Positions 28,931 through 38,140 of a stretch of 64,000 bases of DNA are shown here, in pieces. The notes beneath the pieces are model-generated. The model did no database searches. It had not been told where the DNA came from and saw only the letters and a list, made by a program, of their open reading frames with translations. The stretch covers positions 45,458 to 109,457 of the forward strand of contig NZ_BLIG01000039.1 in assembly GCF_009811415.1 (NCBI RefSeq), read 5' to 3'. Origin of the DNA: Alteromonas sp. KUL106 (GTDB lineage Bacteria; Pseudomonadota; Gammaproteobacteria; Enterobacterales; Alteromonadaceae). The number at the start of each line of letters is the position of its first letter. Position 1 is the first letter of the stretch. A program made the translations under genes and the position numbers.

Positions 28931-29440
28931 ATGAGTAATACCAATATCAAATTTACAGCCCCAGGAATGGATAACGACGCCGCTGCCAAAACAATCAAGG
29001 TATTGGATCAACGATTGGTCGCGTTATTAGATTTACAGCTAACACTTAAACACGTTCACTGGAATGTCGTCGGACCAAACTTCATCGGTGTGCATGAAAT
29101 GCTAGACCCACAAGTTGATGCGGTTCGCGGCATGACTGATACAATCGCAGAGCGTATCGCAACATTGGGCGGCGTTCCAAAAGGGACTCCGAAGGCGATT
29201 GTAGATGGTCGTAGTTGGGAAGATTATCAGTTAGGCAAGGGCTTGGTGCTTGACCACTTAAAAGCACTTGATGCAGTTTACGATGGCGTAAACAGCGACC
29301 ATAGAAGAGCCCTTGAGTTATTAGGTGAACTAGATCCGGTTTCAGAAGACATGATTACGGGTCAGCTTGCAGACCTAGAGCAATTTCAGTGGTTTGTCCG
29401 TGCACACATTGAGTCTGGTAGTGGCGAACTGCAACAATAA
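28931..29440 (+). CDS. dps: Dps-family DNA-binding ferritin-like protein
   Basis: A 169-residue Dps. The ferroxidase motif HVHWNVVGPNFIGVHEMLDPQVD lies near residues 40-65 and the helical bundle ends in EQFQWFVRAHIESGSG. It forms dodecamers that oxidise and store iron using peroxide and compact DNA in starvation. The start is the ATG at 28931, with AGGAG five bases upstream (AGGAGATATC then ATG); the frame is open further upstream to 28802, but that part has no family match. It sits between nadK and recN. Confidence 0.95.
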   Translation: MSNTNIKFTAPGMDNDAAAKTIKVLDQRLVALLDLQLTLKHVHWNVVGPNFIGVHEMLDPQVDAVRGMTDTIAERIATLGGVPKGTPKAIVDGRSWEDYQLGKGLVLDHLKALDAVYDGVNSDHRRALELLGELDPVSEDMITGQLADLEQFQWFVRAHIESGSGELQQ

Positions 29441-29523
29441 CTCACTTCTCCAACTCACTTCTCCGGGCGCACGCCGTCTTCATCATGGCGTGTTGCACAG
29501 AAGGGTTAGTTATAAATCATGAT

Positions 29524-29548
29524 AAGGAGAGCGTTTGCTCTCCTTTTT
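29524..29548 (+). terminator. Rho-independent terminator of dps
   Basis: AAGGAGAGC / GCTCTCCTT stem with GTTT loop, followed by TTT. Confidence 0.9.
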
Positions 29549-29697
29549 ACTGTATAAAATAAACTAGCCCTTTGTTCTACTATCGGTTACACCCACCCTA
29601 CCAAAAGGCTCCATATCTAGTTGTTTTTAAGTCATTTATTTTTTCTTTCATATTTATTTTTCAATTTTTGTGCGACTTAGCTTTACACTTTTAAATA

Positions 29698-29732
29698 CTG
29701 TATATATTATCAGTTACTGTATATATCATCAT
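29698..29732 (+). promoter_or_regulatory. Two tandem LexA (SOS) boxes upstream of recN
   Basis: CTGTATATATTATCAG at 29698-29713 and CTGTATATATCATCAT at 29717-29732 follow the gammaproteobacterial LexA pattern CTGT-N8-ACAG, with one and two deviations in the right half-site. Both are preceded by TA. They end 25 bp before the recN start codon, as in E. coli recN, which also has multiple LexA sites. Confidence 0.8.
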
Positions 29733-29756
29733 GTTCAACTTCTTTCGAGTGTGGTT

Positions 29757-31442
29757 ATGTTAGCGCATCTTTCAATATCTAATTTTGCCGTTGTAAAACA
29801 GTTATCAGTTCAGCTAGAAAACGGGCTTACAGCAATAACGGGTGAAACCGGTGCTGGTAAGTCTATTGCGATAGACGCTTTAAGCCTTTGCTTAGGTGAG
29901 CGTGCTGACGCGAACGCTGTTCGCAAAGGCAGTGCTAAAGCTGAAATTATCGCCCATTTTTCTCTTAGCAAAAATGAATTGGCAAAAGCGTTCCTTGACG
30001 AGCATGAGCTTACGTCTGACGAAGATGAAAATAGCTGCTTTATTCGCCGTGTTATTTCGAAAGAAGGCCGGTCAAAAGCGTTTATAAATGGTGTGCCGGC
30101 CTCGTTACAACAATTGAAGGGGCTGGGGCAATTTTTGCTAGCTATTCACGGGCAAAATACACATCTCCAGCTATTAAAAGAAGATCATCAACGCGAGCTT
30201 GTTGATGGATATGCTAAGCATGATGACATTCTAACGAATGTAAAAGAAACTTACGCCACGTGGCGTGATAAACAGCGCACGCTTAAGACACTTCAAGAGC
30301 AAGCACAGCAACGTGAAGATCGCCTACAGCTCCTCACTTATCAGGTACAAGAACTCGACGAGTTTGCAATTGAAGAAGGTGAGTTTGAAGACCTAGAGAC
30401 TGAACACAAACGTTTGAGTAACGGCCAAAGCCTGCTAGAACAAGCGCAGACGAGTGTGTACAACTTATATGAAAACGATGAAGGCAACGCACTTTCTGTA
30501 ATTCAAAACAGCATAGAGCGCCTGGGTGAGTTAGAAGCACACGATGCTAGCCTAACGCCAATGATTGCCTTATTAAATGATGCTGCGATCCAAGTTGAAG
30601 AAGCAGCGAGAGAGTTGCGCAGTTACTGCGACCAATTAGAAATTGATCCATTACGCCTACAGCACGTTGAGGCTCGTTACGCAAAAGCCATGGAGTTAGC
30701 GCGTAAACACACTGTTATGCCCGAAGCGTTGTATCAGCACCATCAAGAGCTCACTTCAGAGTTTACATCTTTATCAGAACAAGAGACGTTATTGGGTACG
30801 TTAGAAAGTGAGGTTGCTGAAGCAAGGGGAATTTACTTAGCGGCAACACAAAGCTTATCAGAGAGCAGACAACGCGCTGCGCTAAAGTTGAGCGAAGAAA
30901 TTGAAGCCCAAATTCGCCATATGAACATGCCCCATGCGAAAGTAGATATTCAAATACAATACGATGAACTTAGAAAGCCGGTCAGTACAGGGCTTGATTC
31001 CGTGGAATTTAGAGTCTCGACGAACCCAGGCCAAGACGCAGATAAACTCGAGAAAGTGGTATCTGGTGGTGAACTGTCTCGTATAGGGCTAGCGATACAA
31101 GTTATCGCAAGCGGCCATCATGCAACACCCACTATGATTTTCGATGAAGTCGATACGGGTATTAGTGGCCCCACAGCATCTATCGTCGGCGGGCTATTGC
31201 GTAAGTTAGGCACGCAGTCGCAGGTTATGTGCGTCACGCACTTACCTCAGGTAGCGGCGCAGGCGCATAACCAACTGTTTGTCACTAAGCTTACCGATGG
31301 TGAAAGTACAGAAACGCAAATGCTGCCGCTAACCAAGCAAGACAGAATCGATGAGCTTGCAAGACTGTTAGCCGGCGATAAAGTAACCAAGTCGGCGCTA
31401 GCAAATGCAAAAGAGCTGCTTAAAAGCGCAGCATCGAACTAA
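29757..31442 (+). CDS. recN: DNA repair protein RecN
   Basis: A 561-residue SMC-like ATPase acting in double-strand break repair. Walker A GETGAGKS lies near residue 35, long coiled-coil arms fill the centre, and the C-terminal signature VVSGGELSRIGLAIQVI and Walker B TMIFDEVDTGISG complete the ATPase head. The start is the ATG at 29757 giving MLAHLSISNFAVVK, the usual RecN N-terminus; the longer frame from 29670 would run through the LexA boxes. E. coli RecN is 553 residues. SOS control is indicated by the two boxes just upstream. bamE follows. Confidence 0.95.
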   Translation: MLAHLSISNFAVVKQLSVQLENGLTAITGETGAGKSIAIDALSLCLGERADANAVRKGSAKAEIIAHFSLSKNELAKAFLDEHELTSDEDENSCFIRRVISKEGRSKAFINGVPASLQQLKGLGQFLLAIHGQNTHLQLLKEDHQRELVDGYAKHDDILTNVKETYATWRDKQRTLKTLQEQAQQREDRLQLLTYQVQELDEFAIEEGEFEDLETEHKRLSNGQSLLEQAQTSVYNLYENDEGNALSVIQNSIERLGELEAHDASLTPMIALLNDAAIQVEEAARELRSYCDQLEIDPLRLQHVEARYAKAMELARKHTVMPEALYQHHQELTSEFTSLSEQETLLGTLESEVAEARGIYLAATQSLSESRQRAALKLSEEIEAQIRHMNMPHAKVDIQIQYDELRKPVSTGLDSVEFRVSTNPGQDADKLEKVVSGGELSRIGLAIQVIASGHHATPTMIFDEVDTGISGPTASIVGGLLRKLGTQSQVMCVTHLPQVAAQAHNQLFVTKLTDGESTETQMLPLTKQDRIDELARLLAGDKVTKSALANAKELLKSAASN

Positions 31443-31566
31443 AATGCAGTTGATTGGTCATAGTTGTCAATGTAGCATGCTTTCGCGCTTGCAATAAAAC
31501 AGTCTCGAAATTCGTTTTAGCGAAATTCGTTGGCACTAACAAAGGCAATACTGGACAAATTAACGC

Positions 31567-31923
31567 ATGAAGTTGCAACACCTATTAGTAATTCTTGGTA
31601 TCACACTTACATCAACCGCTTGCTCGAACTGGATTTATCGAATCGACGTTCCTCAAGGCAATTTTCTTGACCAAAGAGACGTTGAAAAACTGCGCGTTGG
31701 AATGACGAAAGAACAAGTTATTTATGTATTGGGTAATCCTGTCGTTCAAGACTCATTCGACGATGATACTTGGTATTATGTATACGATATGAAGCGTGGC
31801 ATGGAAAAGCGCGGAGAAGATTTTCAAAAGCAGATGGTAATTAACTTTGTAGACAACAAAGTAACGACAGTTGAGGGTGACTTCGAGTTATCTGAAGACT
31901 TCAATACTCCGCTTGATAACTAA
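31567..31923 (+). CDS. bamE: Outer membrane assembly lipoprotein BamE (SmpA)
   Basis: A 118-residue lipoprotein with lipobox TSTAC (Cys19 is the lipidated residue). The SmpA/OmlA domain has YRIDVPQGNFL, VEKLRVGMTKEQVIYVLGNPVV and DTWYYVYDMKRG. It is a small subunit of the BAM complex that inserts beta-barrel proteins in the outer membrane. It follows recN as in many gammaproteobacteria and has its own terminator. Confidence 0.95.
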   Translation: MKLQHLLVILGITLTSTACSNWIYRIDVPQGNFLDQRDVEKLRVGMTKEQVIYVLGNPVVQDSFDDDTWYYVYDMKRGMEKRGEDFQKQMVINFVDNKVTTVEGDFELSEDFNTPLDN

Positions 31924-31931
31924 CTAGATTC

Positions 31932-31959
31932 AAAGGTAGCGGTTCGTGCTACCTTTTTT
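31932..31959 (+). terminator. Rho-independent terminator of bamE
   Basis: AAAGGTAGC / GCTACCTTT stem, 7-nt loop, followed by a T-run. Confidence 0.9.
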
Positions 31960-32024
31960 GTTTCTATCACTCTTTGTAAAAACACCTTTTTTAAACATTT
32001 ATCGCTCAGCTGATTGAGGTTTAT

Positions 32025-32678
32025 ATGGAACATAGTTTTTGGCACAGTAAATGGCAAAAGAACGAAATTGGATTTCATGAACCTAAAGGCAATGTGCTTC
32101 TCGTAAAGTATGCGTCTTTTCTGCTTTGCGACGATAGCTCTAATTCTTCGTTAAAACGCATATTTGTTCCACTATGCGGAAAGACCCGTGACATTGGTTG
32201 GCTTCTTTCTCAAGATTGTGAAGTGGTAGGTGCGGAACTAAGTGAAGTTGCCGTTGTACAATTGTTTGAAGAGCTAGGTGCGAAGCCCACCGTCACTACT
32301 ACCTCCAACGGGAAGGTTTACGCCAAAGACGGTTTAACCGTGTATGTGGGTGATATATTTAAACTCACACCTAGCGACTTAGGTGATATTACAGGCGTTT
32401 ACGATAGAGCAGCCTTGGTAGCACTGCCGAGCCCCCTTCGCGAGCAATACGCTGCGCACTTAATGGCCATTACTCAATGCGCCCCTCAGCTAATCATTTC
32501 ATTCGAGTATGACCAGAACGAAATGCCCGGACCTCCATTTAGCGTAAACGAAAAAACTGTTGATTCACTCTACGCTGGCGACTACGAAATTAAAAGGTTA
32601 GAACGCTCTGTGCTTGAAGGCGGTTTAAAAGGCAAAGTAGACGCCGATAATTTAGTATTCGCACTTAACCCCATTTAA
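32025..32678 (+). CDS. tpm: Thiopurine S-methyltransferase
   Basis: A 217-residue SAM-dependent methyltransferase of the TPMT family: start HSFWHSKWQKNEIGFHEP, IFVPLCGKTRDIGWLLSQ (SAM-binding loop), VGAELSEVAV, VYDRAALVALP and QLIISFEYDQNEMPGPPFSV. E. coli and Pseudomonas Tpm proteins are of similar length (about 218). In bacteria these enzymes methylate thiols, selenite or tellurite derivatives. GAGG lies five bases before the ATG. It is a single gene between bamE and a convergent DUF445 gene. Confidence 0.93.
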   Translation: MEHSFWHSKWQKNEIGFHEPKGNVLLVKYASFLLCDDSSNSSLKRIFVPLCGKTRDIGWLLSQDCEVVGAELSEVAVVQLFEELGAKPTVTTTSNGKVYAKDGLTVYVGDIFKLTPSDLGDITGVYDRAALVALPSPLREQYAAHLMAITQCAPQLIISFEYDQNEMPGPPFSVNEKTVDSLYAGDYEIKRLERSVLEGGLKGKVDADNLVFALNPI

Positions 32679-32781
32679 CTCGGCGTTTCTGGTTAAAATA
32701 TTAACACTACTTTCCTTTTAAGGCGAACCGGCGCTGTAGACACAACTAGTAAAGTCTTGATGTGGCAAGACAAATACTATG

Positions 32782-34068
32782 TTAAAGACCAAGCAGCGTC
32801 TCTACACCAAACAATATTGCACCTATCAACCCGCCCACAATTGTGCCATTAATGCGCACTTTTTGAAGATCGCGACCAATGTTTAGCTCCACCTGCTGTG
32901 CCATTTCACGTTCATCCCAACTATTGATGGTGTCGCGTATGTGACGCGTTAGAAATTCAGCCAACTCGGGTGCCATATATTTCGCGGCTTCCCCTATATG
33001 CTTATTGAACGCCTTTGCTAATTCGCTATCTTGCGTCAACGTAGTACCCAAGTCATTTAAAAGACCCGACACCTTTGTTTCAGCTTTGCCACCTTTTTCT
33101 TCAAGAGATATTAACAGCCACTGATGAAATTTAGCCCATGATTGCTGCACATAAGCGTTTAAGGCCGGGTCATTGATAATTTTTTCCCTGTAGCTATTTA
33201 TCTTTTTCTCCATTAACGGGCTGTGCTGTAATTCGTAAAGGAATTCATGTACTTGTTCGTCAAAAGCATGGCGAATAGGATGGTGCTCATCTTCATAGAT
33301 GTCTTCTAAAATACTCGAAACGGCTTTAACAGCAATGAGTGCTCCCTGCTCGCTTAACCAACTAGACGGCAATAACTTTTCAATGCGGCTATATTCTGTT
33401 TTTAACCAGACCACTAAGGTATCTGCTATGTAGATTTGTGTTTCTGGCTCTGCGAGCAGTTTGGCTAATTTTCCTAGTATCCTATCAAGAACAACCTGGT
33501 GCTGACGCTCTTTCGTCACCGCGCCTAATGAAGTCGCCATTAACTGCCTGAGATCAAGTTTGTTAATGCCCTTCTGGGCGGTTTTAGCGATAAATGCTTT
33601 TACAGGTTTGTCATCAAGCACGCGCAGCACGCCAGCAAACGCATCGCATAGGAAACGACTCAAACGGGTCGCGTTTCTTTCTTGTGACAACCATCTTCCT
33701 GCGCCCTTAGCAGGGTCGCTGTCCCGAATTAGCTTTTCTATTGCTTCAGGGTGAAAGAATTTGTCTTTAACGAACAAAGACAAATTATTAGCAATTGCGG
33801 ACTTGTTGCTAGCCACGATGTTGGTGTGGGGAATGGGGTATTTTGCTGGTATTGGTTTAAACAATGCCGTCACAGCAAACCAGTCAGCAAGACCACCAAT
33901 AAGCGCCGCCTCGCTGGCCATCTTAATAAGTCCCAACCACCATGCACCTTGCAGATTTGTGTAAAACTTTGGAAGTAATACGGTTACAACAAATACACTT
34001 GCGGCAAAAATCAAACAGGCCAATGCAAGCCTTTTAGCCTCATTCAATTGCGTGTACTTGTCCTGCAT
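32782..34068 (-). CDS. DUF445 family membrane protein (YjiN-like)
   Basis: A 428-residue protein with a hydrophobic helix near the N-terminus (LALACLIFAASVFVVTVLLP), a second segment (AALIGGLADWFAVTALFKP) and one at the C-terminus (NGTIVGGLIGAILFGVETLLGL). The GLADWFAVTALFK motif and the repeated helical middle are diagnostic of DUF445. The molecular role is unknown. It reads on its own, with a long upstream gap that holds several repeat copies. Confidence 0.88.
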   Translation of the reverse strand: MQDKYTQLNEAKRLALACLIFAASVFVVTVLLPKFYTNLQGAWWLGLIKMASEAALIGGLADWFAVTALFKPIPAKYPIPHTNIVASNKSAIANNLSLFVKDKFFHPEAIEKLIRDSDPAKGAGRWLSQERNATRLSRFLCDAFAGVLRVLDDKPVKAFIAKTAQKGINKLDLRQLMATSLGAVTKERQHQVVLDRILGKLAKLLAEPETQIYIADTLVVWLKTEYSRIEKLLPSSWLSEQGALIAVKAVSSILEDIYEDEHHPIRHAFDEQVHEFLYELQHSPLMEKKINSYREKIINDPALNAYVQQSWAKFHQWLLISLEEKGGKAETKVSGLLNDLGTTLTQDSELAKAFNKHIGEAAKYMAPELAEFLTRHIRDTINSWDEREMAQQVELNIGRDLQKVRINGTIVGGLIGAILFGVETLLGL

Positions 34069-34393
34069 AGACTGCTCCGTTTAAAAAACTTAATCACTAT
34101 CTTGGTCGATCATTGGCGTATTGCCCTATTAATCACAAGAACTCAAGTCACGAGGAAAAAATTTGCACAATAAGCTTGCTGTTACCACAAGGTTTCGTTA
34201 ACCCTTTCGTACTGCATGGAGGGTCCACACTTTTGTGCCACATTAAGAAAAATCGACAGACATTTCATCTTCACTACGCTGAATGAATGCAAACAATAGG
34301 CCTATTCACCAAAACAAGAATTGTAGCATTACTTAAATTCGTACGACTTGGTGAAAGCGACTTGGTAGGTAATCCAACTTTGTGCAACTTCGT
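34069..34393. other. Intergenic region upstream of the DUF445 gene
   Basis: About 325 bp of the 681-bp gap between divergent genes. I see no ORF, terminator or operator that I can support; a two-mismatch relative of the repeat word (CGACAGACATT) begins at 34254. Confidence 0.3.
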
Positions 34394-34512
34394 GGACAGA
34401 CACTTATTAACAACTTCGTGGACAGACACTTATTAATATTGGACACCCACTTAAGTTTCTTCAGATTGACCTAGAATATGCGCATTAAGTGTCTGTCCCT
34501 TTCTGTACCTTT
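34394..34512. repeat. GGACAGACACT cluster with 10-bp phased TACAG units
   Basis: Exact copies at 34394 (+), 34420 (+) and 34488 (-). The two plus copies are 26 bp apart in the shared context AACTTCGTGGACAGACACTT. The minus copy is preceded, in its own direction, by ATACAGAAAG and GTACAGAAAG, so ACAG recurs every 10 bp before the core. Confidence 0.9.
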
Positions 34513-34749
34513 CTGTATTTTGATGCGCGCAATATCAGGTGGTCAAATTCGCTATTCGTTAGCAAATAAGGCTAGTAAACTACTAATTAGGCCACAAAGC
34601 TAGAACGCTCATATTTGAAAATGCACTATCTTATTGATTTAAATGAATTTATCAGAGTGGCATGGTATGTGAAGACAACATGTAAATTGCTCTCACATTG
34701 AAATACGTGTGATTTCTAAAATAGTTAAGATTATTATGGATATAAGAAT

Positions 34750-35421
34750 ATGAAAAAGTCTCTTTTCGCCCCCACTGCTTTACTGCTTACTACCTCTCTC
34801 CTTTCAGGCTGCGTTATTCATGTTGGCGACGCTAGCGCACTAGAGGGCAGTGACTTCAGTTCTATTCTGGGCAACATCGACATCGCAGAAGGAAGACATG
34901 CAGGCGATATTTCCTCGGTAAATGGAAACGTAGAAATCAGTGATCACGGTGGTGCAGATGATGTCAGCATTGTTAACGGCAACCTTGAAATGGCCAGTCA
35001 TGTGACTGTCCGAAATATTGACATCGTCAATGGAGATGTAAGTGCATCCTCTCACTTAAGCGTGCTTAAAGACTTAGAAACTGTAAATGGAAACATTACC
35101 CTTCCCACCCAAAGTCACATTGGTGGAAGTGTTGAATCAGTTAATGGTGACATTACGGCCGTGGACACAAAAATCGAAAAGCACATTAAAACGCTCAATG
35201 GTGATATTACGCTAACGGGGAGTTCTCACGTCGCTGGCGACATTGTCTATAAAGAAAGTGAAAGCTCGTGGGGAAATAAATCAGATAACAAACCTACGTT
35301 GACTATTAAGGCCTCCGTGACGGTCGATGGTAACATTATTCTTAAACGCCCTGTCAACATCGATATTGAAAGCGAAACCTTAAAGCAGAAAGTCATTGTA
35401 AGCTACAAGGGTGCACAGTAA
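34750..35421 (+). CDS. Lipoprotein with VNGN/D beta-helix repeats
   Basis: A 223-residue protein with a lipobox LLSGC (Cys21). Residues from about 55 to 165 hold six repeats of 18-19 residues built on 'VNG[ND]' (SVNGNVEIS, IVNGNLEMA, IVNGDVSAS, TVNGNITLP, SVNGDITAV, TLNGDITLT). A period of 18 residues fits three hexapeptide faces per coil, so a beta-helix is likely, with a further beta-rich C-terminus. The family resembles bactofilin-like or polymer-forming surface proteins; no function is known to me. A putative outer membrane location depends on the residue after Cys (Val), which does not signal inner-membrane retention. Confidence 0.8.
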   Translation: MKKSLFAPTALLLTTSLLSGCVIHVGDASALEGSDFSSILGNIDIAEGRHAGDISSVNGNVEISDHGGADDVSIVNGNLEMASHVTVRNIDIVNGDVSASSHLSVLKDLETVNGNITLPTQSHIGGSVESVNGDITAVDTKIEKHIKTLNGDITLTGSSHVAGDIVYKESESSWGNKSDNKPTLTIKASVTVDGNIILKRPVNIDIESETLKQKVIVSYKGAQ

Positions 35422-35457
35422 CGTATCGACATTACTTTTAGCGATACTTTAAAACTG

Positions 35458-36030
35458 ATGACCGAAAAAGAAAAGATGCTAGCGGGAGAACTATATTTTC
35501 CCTCTGATAAAACGCTCTCGGCTTTGCGCAAGCAATGTCGTATTAAACTTGATGAACTTAATAGTATCTGCCAAAGCGAGCACAAAACGCGCACTAGACT
35601 ATTGAAGGCGCTTTTTGGCAGCACGGGGAAGCGACTCTACATAGAGTCGTCGTTTAAATGTGATTACGGTGAAAACATTCATGTGGGCGAAAACTTTTAT
35701 GCCAATTTTAACTGTGTCATTTTAGATGCCGCAAAAGTGACAATTGGCAATAATTGTATGATCGCTCCTCAAGTTGGTCTTTATACCGCTACCCATCCAA
35801 TAGATCCCGCTCAACGCGCAACGGGAATTGAGTTTGCCAAACCCATCACCATTGGTGATAACTGTTGGATTGGGGGGATGGCCGTCATAAACCCTGGAGT
35901 GACGCTTGGCGATAACGTCGTTGTTGCTTCAGGCGCGGTGGTTACAAAATCATTTGGCGACAATGTAGTCATAGGAGGAAACCCCGCTAAGGTGCTCAAA
36001 CAGGTAAATCTTGAAACGAGTAAAAGCTGA
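35458..36030 (+). CDS. maa: Maltose O-acetyltransferase-type sugar acetyltransferase
   Basis: A 190-residue left-handed beta-helix acetyltransferase. The N-terminal Maa domain (TEKEKMLAGELYFPSDKTL) is followed by hexapeptide repeats (NIHVGENFYANFNCVILDAAKVTIGNNCMIAPQVGLYTATHPID) with the catalytic His in TATHP, and the GDNCWIGGMAVINPGVTLGDNVVVASGAVVTKS run. It transfers acetyl from acetyl-CoA to a sugar. The length matches E. coli Maa (183). It lies 36 bp after the beta-helix lipoprotein gene and could share its transcript. Confidence 0.9.
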   Translation: MTEKEKMLAGELYFPSDKTLSALRKQCRIKLDELNSICQSEHKTRTRLLKALFGSTGKRLYIESSFKCDYGENIHVGENFYANFNCVILDAAKVTIGNNCMIAPQVGLYTATHPIDPAQRATGIEFAKPITIGDNCWIGGMAVINPGVTLGDNVVVASGAVVTKSFGDNVVIGGNPAKVLKQVNLETSKS

Positions 36031-36090
36031 TAGGTTGTTAAGTTCGACAACCATAACGCTGCCCTCATTTTTCCCTGAAGACTATAAGTA

Positions 36091-36120
36091 GCCGCCTAGG
36101 CTTAACACTTTCTAGGCGGC
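36091..36120. terminator. Hairpin between convergent maa and dkgB
   Basis: GCCGCCTAG / CTAGGCGGC, a 9-bp GC-rich stem with a 12-nt loop. It lacks a clear T-run on either strand, so efficiency is uncertain. Confidence 0.55.
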
Positions 36121-36182
36121 AACATCCCGAGCTTAACGACTAGGTTGCTCGTTTATTTATCCTTTAAGAGGTATCCGCAGAC

Positions 36183-36986
36183 CTAATCCCATTGGGGCGC
36201 AAAATCAGGGTTTACAATGCGTTCACCGTTATCTAAATCGTCGACAAGGGCTAACTCTTCATCACTAAGCTGCACACCTCCATAGGCCAGATTTTCAGCC
36301 AAGTGCTGTTTGCTGGTTGATGATGGAATGGCGTAAATGTGACGCTTTTCCATCCACGAAAGTACCACTTGAGCGGGTGTTGCGCTGTGGTTTTGAGCGA
36401 TTCGGTTTAGTGTTTCGTCCTTCATGACTTTGCCTACCGCAAATGGCATGTAAGCTGTCGCTCGAATACCTTTTTCCTTACAAGCATCAACCACTTTTTT
36501 GTTTTGCATGAAAGGGTGAATCTCAATTTGGTTCGTGTACACCTCGCCTTTACCCAAAATACTCTCTGCCTTGTCTAACAAGTCAATGGTAAAGTTGGAA
36601 ACACCGATATGGCGTGTTAGGCCTTCCTTCTTAGCCTGCGCAAGGCTGCCTAAATAATTTTCTAGCGTGATGTCATTCCCAGGATACGGCCAGTGGATAA
36701 GCAGCAAATCAACGTATTCTAGCTTCAGTTTTTCCAAACTCTCATGCACGCTGGGGATGAAGTGTGCTTCGGCGAGCGACTCATGCCACACTTTCGTTGT
36801 TACAAATAGTGAGCCTCTATCTATGCCACTTGTCTTGATAGCATCTCCCACCTGCGCTTCATTATCATAGAATTGGGCAGTGTCTATGTGTCTGAAGCCT
36901 ACTTCTAAGGCTTTGCTGACTGATTCGCGGGCTTCCTCACCTTCTAGACGAAAGGTTCCCATTCCTAACTGAGGCATGTCTTTCAT
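36183..36986 (-). CDS. dkgB: Aldo/keto reductase (2,5-diketo-D-gluconate reductase B type)
   Basis: A 267-residue NADPH-dependent aldo/keto reductase. It has GMGTFRLEGEEA, the catalytic Asp/Tyr in HIDTAQFYDNEAQVG, Lys in TTKVWHESL, His in LLIHWPYPG, ISNFTIDLLD-like VSNFTIDLL and the cofactor site IPSSTSKQHL. The C-terminus NPDFAPQWD matches E. coli DkgB closely. I prefer the ATG at 36986: AAGGAG lies six bases before it, whereas it would overlap the ATG at 36992. It reduces small dicarbonyls such as methylglyoxal or diketogluconate. Confidence 0.92.
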   Translation of the reverse strand: MKDMPQLGMGTFRLEGEEARESVSKALEVGFRHIDTAQFYDNEAQVGDAIKTSGIDRGSLFVTTKVWHESLAEAHFIPSVHESLEKLKLEYVDLLLIHWPYPGNDITLENYLGSLAQAKKEGLTRHIGVSNFTIDLLDKAESILGKGEVYTNQIEIHPFMQNKKVVDACKEKGIRATAYMPFAVGKVMKDETLNRIAQNHSATPAQVVLSWMEKRHIYAIPSSTSKQHLAENLAYGGVQLSDEELALVDDLDNGERIVNPDFAPQWD

Positions 36987-37150
36987 TACCATCTCCTTTT
37001 CCGTGTCTTAGACATAAACTACGTGAAGTAGCACATTCATAGTTTGCTACGCCACCTTCCACAAAGAAGATCGCTATCAATCGTTTTCCACAAAGAACAA
37101 AGAAAAAAGAGACAAATATTCAAAGGATGGCTATGAAGCACAAGAAATAA

Positions 37151-37180
37151 AAAAGCCGCGAGAAGGAACTCGCGGCTTAG
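37151..37180 (-). terminator. Rho-independent terminator of rluB
   Basis: AAGCCGCGAG / CTCGCGGCTT perfect 10-bp stem with a 6-nt loop, followed on the minus strand by a T-run. Confidence 0.92.
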
Positions 37181-37204
37181 TTATACCAGTCCGTATAGAT
37201 AACG

Positions 37205-38101
37205 CTATTTGCGTTTCGATGGACGCCCTGCACGTTTGCTCAAGCCTTGTTGCTTGCGCACTTTATGTTTTTTCACAGAGCGGCGCATACGGCTTAAACG
37301 CGCATGATCAAGTTTACCTTGTCGAACGTTAACCATGGTTTGCGTCTCGTCAGGAAGCTGAACATGACTGCGAAGCGCGTTTACTTCTTCCAGTCCAAGC
37401 TCAACCCATGCACCTTGTGGTAAACGCTTTTGAAGCTCAATTGGACCATACTTCACACGTATAAGTCGGCTAACCTGAACCCCCTGTGATTCCCACAACC
37501 TGCGCACTTCACGATTACGGCCTTCTTTTAACGTAACGTTATACCAGCGGTTCATACTTTCATCTTCAGCATGCTGCGGGGTTGGAGCGCCTGAAATAGT
37601 GAGGAACTTTGCTTCACCATCTTCTAATTCAACGCCTTTTTGAAGGGTATTAAGGGTTTTACTTGTCACCTCACCGAATACACGCACAGCATATTCACGC
37701 TCTACTTCACATTTTGGATGCATTAAGCGATTTGCCAGCTCTCCATCATTCGTGAAAAGCAAAAGGCCACTGGTATTCATATCAAGACGGCCAACGGTGA
37801 TCCAACGTCCCAATCGAATAGCAGGCAGTCGGTCAAATACTGTATCGCGCCCTTCTGGGTCGTGACGACTGCATAATTCACCTTCGGGTTTGTTGTACAT
37901 TAAAACGCGACAAACTGGCTGTTCGGTTTGGCGAGACAGTAAATGCCCATCTACGCGAATTTGCGCGGTATGGTCAACTCTGTCCCCTAGCGTAGCTTTG
38001 GTGCCATCAACCGATACTCGGCCTTCTTCAATCCAGCGTTCCATTTCACGTCGCGAGCCTAGCCCTTGGTTAGCCAGTACTTTTTGCAACTTTTCAGTCA
38101 T
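37205..38101 (-). CDS. rluB: 23S rRNA pseudouridine(2605) synthase
   Basis: A 298-residue pseudouridine synthase of the RsuA/RluB family. The S4 RNA-binding domain is N-terminal ([31 protein letters not shown]). The catalytic motif is [26 protein letters not shown] with the nucleophilic Asp. A basic C-terminal tail ([25 protein letters not shown]) is typical of RluB. It modifies helix 89 of 23S rRNA. It is the last gene of the scpA-scpB-rluB group, 39 bp after scpB. Confidence 0.95.
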   Translation of the reverse strand: MTEKLQKVLANQGLGSRREMERWIEEGRVSVDGTKATLGDRVDHTAQIRVDGHLLSRQTEQPVCRVLMYNKPEGELCSRHDPEGRDTVFDRLPAIRLGRWITVGRLDMNTSGLLLFTNDGELANRLMHPKCEVEREYAVRVFGEVTSKTLNTLQKGVELEDGEAKFLTISGAPTPQHAEDESMNRWYNVTLKEGRNREVRRLWESQGVQVSRLIRVKYGPIELQKRLPQGAWVELGLEEVNALRSHVQLPDETQTMVNVRQGKLDHARLSRMRRSVKKHKVRKQQGLSKRAGRPSKRK

Positions 38102-38140
38102 GTTTTTTCACTCTTAATTGCTTGTTTACGGTCGCACGGT

